Shown one piece after another: positions 32,577 through 40,280 of a stretch of DNA of 44,753 bases. The translations under genes were made by a program, and so were the position numbers. The number at the start of each line of letters is the position of its first letter. The stretch's first letter is position 1. The stretch lies in the NCBI GenBank assembly GCA_965602785.1, contig CBFDAH010000004.1, positions 1 to 44,753 on the forward strand, given 5' to 3'. Under the pieces are notes generated by a model, which saw only the letters and a program-made list of their open reading frames with translations, had not been told where the DNA came from and made no database searches. Source of the stretch: JBGSLA01 sp965602785. Its GTDB lineage: Bacteria > Desulfobacterota > Desulfobaccia > Desulfobaccales > 0-14-0-80-60-11.

Positions 32577-34460
32577 ATGCTGAAAATTTTACGTAAACAC
32601 TCTAAACACTGGCTCATTGGTGTAATCATCGGGGCCATCGTGGTGGTCTTCATCTTTTGGGGCATCGGCGGCATGGAATCTCCCCAATCCCAGGAGATCG
32701 CCCGGGTCTATGGCCAACCCATTCCCTTGAAGACCTACTTTCAATACGTGAACCTGCTGGAAAAAAAGAGCCGCTTCCGGCGGGAACTCAGCGAAGAAGA
32801 CATCAAGACCCTCAGGGACAGTGCCCCCGATAACCTGATCAGATTGACTCTGCTCATCGAGACCGCAAATCGCCTGGGTCTTAAAGTCAGCGATATCGAA
32901 GTGCAGGCGGCCATTGTCAGTGATCCGGCTTTTCACCATGAGGGTTCCTTCAACCCCGACCTTTACGACTACTTCGTGGGAAGAGGCCGCTACCAAGAGG
33001 CCGCCAAGGTAGAGTATGAAAAGTGGCTCCGCTTGCAGCTCCTGGCCGCCAAGGCGGCGGAGGCTATAACCTCCTTTGCCAAGGTGTCAGAGGCCGAGCT
33101 CCAGGATTATTTCCGCCTGGCTCGCGAAGAAGTGCAGGTGGACTATGTGGTGGTTAGCCCCGAGCCTTTCGTCGCCAAGGTCCACCCCACCGAGGCGGAG
33201 CTGAAGGCATACTTCGAGCAGCACCAGGCCGAGTTTCGCACCCCCGCCAAGGTAAAAGTGTGCTATCTGCTCTTTCGCTCCCAGGATTTTCTGAAACAGG
33301 TGGAGATCTCACCCAAGGCGGTGGAGGAATACCTGACTGAGCACCGCGCCAGGCTGGTGCGTCCCCAGGTCATCCGGGTGCGGGAAGTGTTTCTGGCATT
33401 GGCTCCCAAGGCCTCTGCGGCAGAGCGACGGAAGGTGGAACAACAGGCCCAAAACCTTCTGAAGCAGACTCTCCAGGGAAAAGACTTCGCCCAACTGGCC
33501 CGGGCCGCGTCCCAGGATAAGGCGAGCCGCCAGAAGGGAGGCGATCTGGGCCTGGTGAAGCGGGGCCAGAAACCGAAGACCTGGGAAAAGGTGGCCTTTG
33601 CCATGGCTCCGGGGCAGGTGGGTCTGGCCCGGACCAAGAAAGGCTTTCACCTCATCAAAGTGGAGGAGATCAAGGAGAAAGAGCCCCTTCCCGAGGCGGA
33701 GGCCAAGGCCCTGGCCCTGGAAAAATTGACAGCCGAGAAGAGCCACATCCTGGCCAAAGACGAGGCCAAGCGGCTCCTGGCGGAGACGGCCAGAATGTCC
33801 TTTACGGAGATGGCCAGAAAGAATACGCTCACCCCCAAGGAAACATCACTTTTTACCCGAACCGAGCCCATTCCGGGGCTGGGGGCGGTGCGGGCCTTTA
33901 ACACCGAAGCCTTTAAGCTCAAAGTTCAGGAAGTTGGGCTGACGGAAGTCCCTCAGGGCTTCGTGCTCATGCAGGCCCTGGAGCGGCAGGCCGCCGCGGT
34001 ACCCTCCTTCGAGGACGCTAAAGACCGGGTGCGCCAGGCGGTGGCCCGGCAGCGGGCGAAAAAAATGGCGGCCAAGGAGGCCGAAAGCCTTCTGGCCCGC
34101 CTGGGGAAGGGGGAACCTCTGGCCCGGGTGGCGGCTCAGGCGGGACTTCCCCTGCGGGACAGCGGCTACTTCACCCGCCCCCAGGGTTTTCTGGGCCAGC
34201 CTTTGGCCGAGCCCCTGACCAGCGCCGCTTTCCAGCTTACCAAAAAGCAACCGTATCCGGCCCAGCCGATTTCCTGGAAGGGGAAATATTATCTCCTGGC
34301 CTTTAAAAACCGACGCCTGCCCTCTCCGGAGGATTTTCAACAGGAACGAGAGAATCTGGAGCGGCAATTAATACAAGATAAGCGGCGAGTGCTCCTCGAG
34401 GCCTGGCTCCGAGAGGAGTGGCAGCGGGCTCAGGTTAGCAAACCACAGCAGCCATCCTGA
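32577..34460 (+). CDS. PpiD-like membrane-anchored peptidyl-prolyl isomerase/chaperone
   Basis: A 627-residue periplasmic folding factor. One N-terminal membrane anchor (~13-33, WLIGVIIGAIVVVFIFWGIGG) is followed by a SurA-N/PpiD-type domain (~40-190), then a parvulin domain (~255-365: IRVREVFLALAP, FAQLARAASQDK, GGDLGLVKRGQ, GQVGLARTKKGFHLIKV). The remaining 250 residues form a second SurA-like helical region. PpiD sits at the Sec translocon and helps outer-membrane proteins fold. It begins 9 bp after the CpoB-like gene and belongs to the same cluster. No terminator could be made out behind it. Confidence 0.87.
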   Translation: MLKILRKHSKHWLIGVIIGAIVVVFIFWGIGGMESPQSQEIARVYGQPIPLKTYFQYVNLLEKKSRFRRELSEEDIKTLRDSAPDNLIRLTLLIETANRLGLKVSDIEVQAAIVSDPAFHHEGSFNPDLYDYFVGRGRYQEAAKVEYEKWLRLQLLAAKAAEAITSFAKVSEAELQDYFRLAREEVQVDYVVVSPEPFVAKVHPTEAELKAYFEQHQAEFRTPAKVKVCYLLFRSQDFLKQVEISPKAVEEYLTEHRARLVRPQVIRVREVFLALAPKASAAERRKVEQQAQNLLKQTLQGKDFAQLARAASQDKASRQKGGDLGLVKRGQKPKTWEKVAFAMAPGQVGLARTKKGFHLIKVEEIKEKEPLPEAEAKALALEKLTAEKSHILAKDEAKRLLAETARMSFTEMARKNTLTPKETSLFTRTEPIPGLGAVRAFNTEAFKLKVQEVGLTEVPQGFVLMQALERQAAAVPSFEDAKDRVRQAVARQRAKKMAAKEAESLLARLGKGEPLARVAAQAGLPLRDSGYFTRPQGFLGQPLAEPLTSAAFQLTKKQPYPAQPISWKGKYYLLAFKNRRLPSPEDFQQERENLERQLIQDKRRVLLEAWLREEWQRAQVSKPQQPS

Positions 34461-34567
34461 GGCCCTTGAGGACGACAGGCTGAAATCGCCCCGACCGGGA
34501 AAACCCTCGCCAACCGGGGTCAGAAACGCGCCACGGGCTGGCGCCAACCTTTTTCAAGGGAGATGCC

Positions 34568-35314
34568 ATGGTGGACTATTTCATCAAAATTGATTTCAAT
34601 GTTTTCGTCCAGGTGGGCCTTTTTCTCCTGCTCCTGGTGTACCTGTTTACCCACCGCAAAGATCCCCATCATTTGATGTCGGGAGTCAGTCTGTTCCGCA
34701 CTCTGGTGCTGGTCACCCTGTTTCTTTATCTCCTCTTGAACTACGCCAGCGAAATACCCCCTGGCCTTCGGAGCGCCAGTATCTTTGGCATGTTCCTCAT
34801 TAACCTCTACATGCTGTGGAACGCAGTCCTCACTCGGCTGGAGAGGCCCTACCGGGTGGCTCTGGAAGCCTGCGCCCAGACCCCCGGCAACATGGACGTG
34901 CTCAAAGGGGCCTGGCAAGCCGGGAAACGTTTTTTCTCCGTGCGCTACTTTCTCAAGGCCCTCTTCAGCGGGGGCTCTGTCCGGCGCTTTCTGAATAACC
35001 TGGCCAGCCACCAGGTCCGGGAGGACCTGACGCACATCTTCAAAAAAGAGGGGATCCATAAGGACTTCATCTCTCTTAAAACCCTGGTGACCTATCTCAA
35101 GAAGCAACTGGCCCAAGAAGAAACCCTTCCCCAGGAGTTCAAAGGGACTATGGACCAAGTAGTGGCGGACTTTGCCGGCCACCCCTGGATCGAAGACCAG
35201 GTCAACCAGTTCCTCAACCTGTTGCTGGCATCCCCGGAAGTACTCTTTTATCCCGAATGGGCCGCGGGCCAGGAAGAGGTGGGCAAAACCCAGGGTCCCG
35301 CCGCCGGCGGCTGA
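34568..35314 (+). CDS. Membrane protein of unknown function
   Basis: I do not recognise this 248-residue protein. Its N-terminal third is membrane-embedded: segments at about 10-30 (FNVFVQVGLFLLLLVYLF), 43-62 (LFRTLVLVTLFLYLLLNYA) and 72-88. The rest (~95-240) is helical and soluble, with KRFFSVRYFLKALF, HIFKKEGIHKDFISLKTLVTYLKKQL and a Pro/Gly-rich tail. The ATG at 34568 follows AAGGGAG. It lies 21 bp before the LutB-LutC fusion and reads the same way, so it is probably cotranscribed and might be tied to lactate metabolism; no motif confirms that. Confidence 0.7.
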   Translation: MVDYFIKIDFNVFVQVGLFLLLLVYLFTHRKDPHHLMSGVSLFRTLVLVTLFLYLLLNYASEIPPGLRSASIFGMFLINLYMLWNAVLTRLERPYRVALEACAQTPGNMDVLKGAWQAGKRFFSVRYFLKALFSGGSVRRFLNNLASHQVREDLTHIFKKEGIHKDFISLKTLVTYLKKQLAQEETLPQEFKGTMDQVVADFAGHPWIEDQVNQFLNLLLASPEVLFYPEWAAGQEEVGKTQGPAAGG

Positions 35315-35335
35315 GCCACCGGAGGTTTTTCTCTC

Positions 35336-37267
35336 ATGGCGGCAGTACAGGCCTCCCTCAGCCAGGCGGTGCGGGCCGCCACCCATCGGGCTTTGGCCGC
35401 CCGGGAACGGCTATTGGCCGATTATCCCCACTGGGAAGACTGGCGGCGGCAGGTCCGGACCACCAAAACCCGGGTAATGGAGCGCTGGCAGGAGTATGTG
35501 GACCTGCTCCGGGAAAAGGTGGAGGCCTGGGGCGGGAACGTCTACCTGGCGAAGGACGCGGCCGACGCCAGAAACTTCATCCTGAAAGTCGCCGCAAAAC
35601 ACCAGGTCAGCCGGGTGGTGCAATCCAAGTCCATGACCGCCCACGAAATCGGCCTGGAGCCCTTTCTTCGCCGCCACGGCATTCAGCTCACCGAATCCGA
35701 CCTGGGGGAGTTCATCATCCAGTTGGCCGGGCACGCCCCGGCCCACCTGACCGCGCCGGCCCTGCACCTGAACCGCTACCAGATTGCCGATATCCTGTCG
35801 GAACATTTTCACCTCACGGCCCCCACAGACCCTCAGCCCCTGACCCGCCTGGCCGCAGCGCATCTTGCGCCCCGCTTTGCCGAAGCGGAGATGGGCATCA
35901 CTGGGGTCAACTTCGCGGCGGCCCGAGACGGCGCTCTGGTGTGCCTGGAAAACGAAGGCAACTTGCGCCTGACTGCCTCCTTGCCCCCGGTGCATCTGGC
36001 CTTGATGGGCTGGGACAAGCTGCTGCCTTCCCTTTCTGACCTGGACCCGTGCCTGCAGCTGCTTCCCGCCAGCGCCACCGGTCAGCGCCTCACCTCCCTG
36101 GTCCACTTTATCAAGGGGCTGAAAACCGGTCCCAGGGGTAGCCAGGCCTTTTACCTGGTGATCCTGGACAACGGCAGGAGCCGCCTGGCCGCCCACCCCG
36201 ACTTGCGGGAGGCCCTGTATTGCCTGCGCTGCGGCGCCTGCCTAAACATCTGCCCGGTGTTCCAGGCGGGCGGTGCCCACCTCTATGGCCGGGTCTACCC
36301 CGGGGCCATCGGCATCCTGTTGGCCCCCTTCCTGCCCCCTTACGGAGATATTTCGGACCTCTGCACCCAGTGCGGCAGTTGTCAGGATATTTGCCCGGCA
36401 GCCATAGAACTTCCCCAAAAAATTCGCTTGCTGCGCCGGGACGCGCCCCGTTTCCGGCGGGTCCGGGCCTTGACCGCCGCCACCGGGCTTATCTTGAAGC
36501 ATCCCGCCTGGTATCGCCGTCTGGAAGGCCCGGCCAAGCTCGCGGCCCGGGGTGTTTGGCGCCAAAAGGCCCAGGAGCTTGGCGGAGGAGCACTGCCAGG
36601 GGAGAGCTTTTTTCAGCGGCAGCGGCGGGCGGGCCCAAAGGCGGCAAGCCCCTCGGCCCCACCATCCCAGCCGCTCCCCCCGCCAGGGAGACATTTCCCC
36701 CACTTTACCCTGAAAGAACCGCGCGCGGGGCAACACCTTCCTGCTGGACCAGAGCCTGATCCCACCGGTAAATTTGAAGAGGCGGACGCTATCCTTCTCA
36801 GCCTGGCGGGGCCCCAGTCCCTGGCCCGCTACCTGAAGGACACGGCGACAGGGGACGTCTGGCTCGAGGACCACCCCTGGCTGCTGCCGGTGGTCCAGGA
36901 GCTTAACGCCTTAGGGGGGCGTGCCCACCTGGCCGGGGACCACTGGGCTCCGGAGGCGGACACCGCGGTGACCCTGGGCCTGGGGACTATTCCCGAACTG
37001 GGGGCGGTGCTGGTCCCCGGTGGTGAGGGCTCGGCCGCCTGGCTCCCCTTCCGGGCCCGGCGTCACGTGGTGCTGGTGCCGGCCGAGCAGGGCGGCCTGG
37101 ATATACCAGGGGCAGTGGCCCTGGGCAGGCAGCACCAGGGTAGCCTGGTGACCTGGCTCACCGGACCAACCCGTACCGCGGACATTGAAAAAATCCTGGT
37201 CCTGGGGGCACAGGGACCGGGGGACCTGACCATAGTGCTCTACCAACCGCACCCCCCGGGGGAGTGA
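35336..37267 (+). CDS. LutB-LutC fusion, iron-sulfur L-lactate oxidation protein
   Basis: A 643-residue protein that joins two subunits of the L-lactate-to-pyruvate system. The LutB part (~1-420) contains NFAAARDGALVCLENEGNLR and two ferredoxin clusters: C296, C299, C302, C306 and C343, C346, C349, C353 followed by Pro. A Pro/Ala-rich linker (~440-470) leads to the LutC-like part (~480-640), ending LTGPTRTADIEKILVLGAQGP, the LutC signature. The CCG-domain subunit LutA is not adjacent. The flow would be lactate to pyruvate, then to acetyl-CoA by the oxidoreductase at 848. Related fusions occur in sulfate reducers. It overlaps nothing but lies 5 bp before the M24 gene. Confidence 0.85.
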   Translation: MAAVQASLSQAVRAATHRALAARERLLADYPHWEDWRRQVRTTKTRVMERWQEYVDLLREKVEAWGGNVYLAKDAADARNFILKVAAKHQVSRVVQSKSMTAHEIGLEPFLRRHGIQLTESDLGEFIIQLAGHAPAHLTAPALHLNRYQIADILSEHFHLTAPTDPQPLTRLAAAHLAPRFAEAEMGITGVNFAAARDGALVCLENEGNLRLTASLPPVHLALMGWDKLLPSLSDLDPCLQLLPASATGQRLTSLVHFIKGLKTGPRGSQAFYLVILDNGRSRLAAHPDLREALYCLRCGACLNICPVFQAGGAHLYGRVYPGAIGILLAPFLPPYGDISDLCTQCGSCQDICPAAIELPQKIRLLRRDAPRFRRVRALTAATGLILKHPAWYRRLEGPAKLAARGVWRQKAQELGGGALPGESFFQRQRRAGPKAASPSAPPSQPLPPPGRHFPHFTLKEPRAGQHLPAGPEPDPTGKFEEADAILLSLAGPQSLARYLKDTATGDVWLEDHPWLLPVVQELNALGGRAHLAGDHWAPEADTAVTLGLGTIPELGAVLVPGGEGSAAWLPFRARRHVVLVPAEQGGLDIPGAVALGRQHQGSLVTWLTGPTRTADIEKILVLGAQGPGDLTIVLYQPHPPGE

Positions 37268-37272
37268 ATACC

Positions 37273-38472
37273 ATGCCGGAAACCTTGCCTGCGGCGGAAA
37301 CCCGCGCCCGAACAGCCCAACTCCAGAATATCCTGGCCCATCGTGGTATCGGCCTGGCCCTCATCCGCCAGCTCGCCGACCTGTTTTACTACACCGGCAC
37401 AGTAGCGGACGGCTTTTTAGCGGTACCGGCAGAGGGCGAGCCCAAGTTCCTGGTGCGCCGACCCCAGGACCGCCTGGCCGCGGGGGACCTTCCCTGGGAA
37501 CTGGCTTTTTATCAGGATTTCTGGGAATTACCGGCCCTGTTGGACGCCCTGGCGCTGCCCCGGGAAGATCCCCTGGGCCTGGAGCTGGACGTTCTCCCCG
37601 CCACGCTTTATCTTCGTTTAAAAAACGATCTCTTTCCGGGAACGCCCATCCAGGACATCTCCCCTCTGATCCGGCGCCAGCGCATGGTAAAGAGCGCCTA
37701 CGAAATCGAGCAAATCCGCCGAGCTGCGGCCATTTTGGACGAGGCCTACACAGCCCTCCCGGAGATTTTGCGGCCCGGCCTGACAGAACTCGAACTCTCC
37801 GCGGCCCTGGAATACCGCCTGCGTCTCCTGGGCCACCAGGGCCTCATCCGTCTCCGCAACTTCAGTTTGGAGATGTTTTTTGGCCACGTGCTTTCGGGCC
37901 ATGCGGGCCTGGAGCTGGCCTACATCGACACCCCCAGCGGCGGCCTGGGGTTCAGCCCCGCCTTCCCCCAGGGGGCGAGCCTGAAGAAGCTGGCCCCGGG
38001 AGAGCCCATCAGCATTGATATGGGCTCCTGCGTCAACGGCTACGTGGCGGACATGACCCGTCTTTTCGCCCTGGGTGACCTGCCGCCCGCGGCCTGGCAG
38101 GTCTATGACCTCACCCTGGAACTCTTCCATATCTTTGAAACCGAGGCCCGCCCAGGGGTGAAGCCCGGTGACCTCTATACGCGCCTCTGGGACGTGGTGA
38201 GCCGGGCGGGTTGGGGGGAATACTTCATGGGCCAGGGTCCGGACCGGGTGAAATTTCTGGGCCACGGGGTGGGGCTGGAGCTGGATGAATTCCCGTTTCT
38301 AACGGCCCGCTTCCCCTTTCCCCTGGAGGCGGACGTGGTCATGGCTTTCGAGCCCAAGTTCTTTTTACCTGAAGTGGGGCTGGTGGGCCTGGAAGACACC
38401 GGCCGCATCACTCCCGAAGGGGTGGAGTGGCTCACCCGCACCCCCCGGCAGGTCATGGTGGTGAAGGTCTAA
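37273..38472 (+). CDS. M24-family metallopeptidase (Xaa-Pro aminopeptidase-like)
   Basis: A 399-residue cytoplasmic protein of the pita-bread fold. The N-terminal creatinase-like domain spans ~1-140; the catalytic domain ~145-395 keeps all five metal ligands: D249 (ISIDMGS), D260 (ADMTR), H331 (GHGVG), E360 (FEPKF) and E374 (GLEDT). It would remove an N-terminal residue before proline or cleave proline dipeptides. ATG 37273 follows GGGGGAG by about ten bases; the in-frame GTG at 37264 overlaps the LutBC stop and is less likely. The stop overlaps the next start (TAATG). Its link to lactate use is only one of position. Confidence 0.88.
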   Translation: MPETLPAAETRARTAQLQNILAHRGIGLALIRQLADLFYYTGTVADGFLAVPAEGEPKFLVRRPQDRLAAGDLPWELAFYQDFWELPALLDALALPREDPLGLELDVLPATLYLRLKNDLFPGTPIQDISPLIRRQRMVKSAYEIEQIRRAAAILDEAYTALPEILRPGLTELELSAALEYRLRLLGHQGLIRLRNFSLEMFFGHVLSGHAGLELAYIDTPSGGLGFSPAFPQGASLKKLAPGEPISIDMGSCVNGYVADMTRLFALGDLPPAAWQVYDLTLELFHIFETEARPGVKPGDLYTRLWDVVSRAGWGEYFMGQGPDRVKFLGHGVGLELDEFPFLTARFPFPLEADVVMAFEPKFFLPEVGLVGLEDTGRITPEGVEWLTRTPRQVMVVKV

Positions 38473-39301
38473 TGGCCCGGGGACGGCGGCAAGGCCGGTG
38501 GCTCTGGAAAACCTCTCTTGCAGTGGTTTTATCAGTGTTTCTGGGAGGATTGGGCCCCGGGCTTTGCAATGCAGAAGGACCCATCTGCCGGGGAACTGCC
38601 ACCGGTAATGGCGTGGCCCTTACCTTCGATGACGACCCCTCCCCCCGTTTCACCCTGAAAATCCTGCAGCTCTTAAAAGAATACGGCGCCCGGGCCACCT
38701 TTTTCGTTCTGGGCGAACATGCCGCCCGTTACCCCCGGCTGGTGAAAAAGCTGGTGCAGGCCGGCCAGGAACTGGAAAATCACAGCTACCATCATGTCCG
38801 CCTCTCCGAGGAGGACAAATCGGTCTGGGGGCGGGAGATCGGGCGCACCGAAGTGGAGCTCGACCTCCTGGGGAGCCCTGACCACAACCTCTTCCGCCCC
38901 CCTACAGCAACTACAACCAGTCCCTCCTGAGATTTTTAGACCACATCCACCAGCGCCTGGTCCTCTGGAGCGTGGATTCCCGGGACTGGCAAGAGCCTGA
39001 CGCCCACGCCATCGCGGTCAACGTCTTGACCCAGGTGACACCCGGAGCTATCGTAATCTTCCACGACTCGGACGAAACCGGGAAAGCCGACCGCCAGCCT
39101 ACGGTTGAGGCCCTGGGTCTCATCCTGCCCGCTCTTAAGGCCCGGGGCTTAAGATGCGTCACCGTCTCCGAACTCCTGGCACCATCTCCTCCCCAGACCC
39201 GGAGTAAGCTTCCCGGCAACCGGTCAAATTGCCCCGGGGGGGCTGATAATATAGAATATAATTCAGGTAAGAATGGATTGAAGGTAACAAGAGGCCGTTG
39301 A
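38472..39301 (+). pseudogene. Polysaccharide deacetylase, broken by a frameshift
   Basis: A NodB-type carbohydrate esterase with a signal sequence (~1-33). Motifs: LTFDDDPSP (family: TFDDGP, with Gly replaced by Asp), ATFFVLGEHA, ELENHSYHHVRL (the HxxxH zinc pair) and LFRPP. At the C-run near 38896-38902 the frame shifts: the first part ends after LFRPPTATTTSPS at 38930, while FRPPYSNYNQSLLRFLDHIH and WSVDSRDWQEPDAHAI resume in another frame, through IVIFHDSDET to 39301. One missing base in the homopolymer explains it, so this may be a sequencing error in a functional gene or a true mutation. The tail beyond ~39200 is not typical of the family. It overlaps the M24 stop and the tatC start by one base each. 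Confidence 0.8.
39229..39257 (+). promoter_or_regulatory. Possible promoter upstream of tatC
   Basis: TTGCCC (39229-39234), 17-bp spacer and TAGAAT (39252-39257) lie in the tail of the deacetylase frame, ~45 bp before tatC. The -35 matches four bases and the -10 five. Confidence 0.35.
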
Positions 39302-40170
39302 TGACCGAGATGTCGTTTCTCGATCACTTGCAGGAGCTGCGCCAGCGTCTGATTGTCTGCATTGTCGCCCTGTTCATCGCGGCGGCGGTGTCCTGGCCCC
39401 TCAGCCCCATGGTGCAGCGTTTCATCCAGCGGCCTCTCTTGGAACCTTCTGTGGTGCAGAAAGTTCAGCACACCTTGTATTCCTTGGCCCACGAGCACTT
39501 CCCCGATTTGTCCAGCCGCTTGGGCCTGAATCCGGAACCCCCCAAGATCAAGCCCCATAAACTGAATTATATGGCGCCGCTGGAGCCCTTCTTCGTGCAG
39601 ATGAAGATCTCCCTCATCACCGGTTTCGCGTTGGCCTTTCCAGTGTTGCTCTACCAGCTCTGGCTCTTTTTTGTCCCGGCCCTCTACCCGCAGGAAAGGA
39701 GGTACGTGTATTACTTTCTCCCCTTCGGTACGGTGGCTTTTGTTCTGGGATGCCTCTTCTTTCTCTACCTGGTGTGGCCACTGATCATCTCCTTTTCCCT
39801 GGCCTACGAGAGCGACATTCTTTTTTCCATGCTCAACCTCACCCAGTACGTCAATTTTTGCCTGCGGCTGCTCCTCCTCTTTGGCCTGACCTTTGAGCTC
39901 CCCCTGGTCCTTCTCATCCTGAACCGGGCCGGAATAGTGAAGCTGGATTTTCTCAGGCGTCAGCGCCGCATGGCCGTGCTGCTAAGCGTTCTGGTGGCCG
40001 CCTTCCACGCTGACGTGGTTACCATGGTGGCAATAGCCGTACCTATCTATGGGATGTATGAGTTTTCCATACTCTGCATTCGCGTGTTCGGCCGGCAGTT
40101 CCAGCCGGAGCCCGCCATGCCCTCTGTACCGGCGGAGGGATCGGGGTTTGATCCCCCGTCGCAGCCTTGA
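39301..40170 (+). CDS. tatC: TatC, twin-arginine translocase subunit
   Basis: A 289-residue inner-membrane protein that recognises twin-arginine signal peptides of folded proteins. The start SFLDHLQELRQRLI is the classic cytosolic N-terminus. The six membrane helices are seen at ~17-33, ~105-125, ~140-160 (YYFLPFGTVAFVLGC), ~185-210 and ~225-265. PLEPFFVQMKISL contains the conserved Glu. The first periplasmic loop (~35-95) is longer than in E. coli, as is common in this lineage. FHADVVT replaces the usual PPDVI, losing a proline. The C-terminal tail is Pro-rich. tatA/tatB are not adjacent. Confidence 0.93.
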   Translation: MTEMSFLDHLQELRQRLIVCIVALFIAAAVSWPLSPMVQRFIQRPLLEPSVVQKVQHTLYSLAHEHFPDLSSRLGLNPEPPKIKPHKLNYMAPLEPFFVQMKISLITGFALAFPVLLYQLWLFFVPALYPQERRYVYYFLPFGTVAFVLGCLFFLYLVWPLIISFSLAYESDILFSMLNLTQYVNFCLRLLLLFGLTFELPLVLLILNRAGIVKLDFLRRQRRMAVLLSVLVAAFHADVVTMVAIAVPIYGMYEFSILCIRVFGRQFQPEPAMPSVPAEGSGFDPPSQP

Positions 40171-40214
40171 TGGGCCTGGCCTTGATAAGTGTCCGATATA
40201 TACCCGCATATCAG

Positions 40215-40244
40215 TTGACAGTTTACTTTACAGCTTTGTATAGT
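40215..40244 (+). promoter_or_regulatory. Predicted promoter of plsB
   Basis: A perfect TTGACA (40215-40220), 18-bp spacer and TATAGT (40239-40244, 5 of 6) stand in the AT-rich gap ~40 bp before the plsB ATG. plsB therefore seems to be transcribed separately from tatC. Confidence 0.65.
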
Positions 40245-40280
40245 TATACGTTCTAGTAATATCCCCTGGTTTGATACGAC

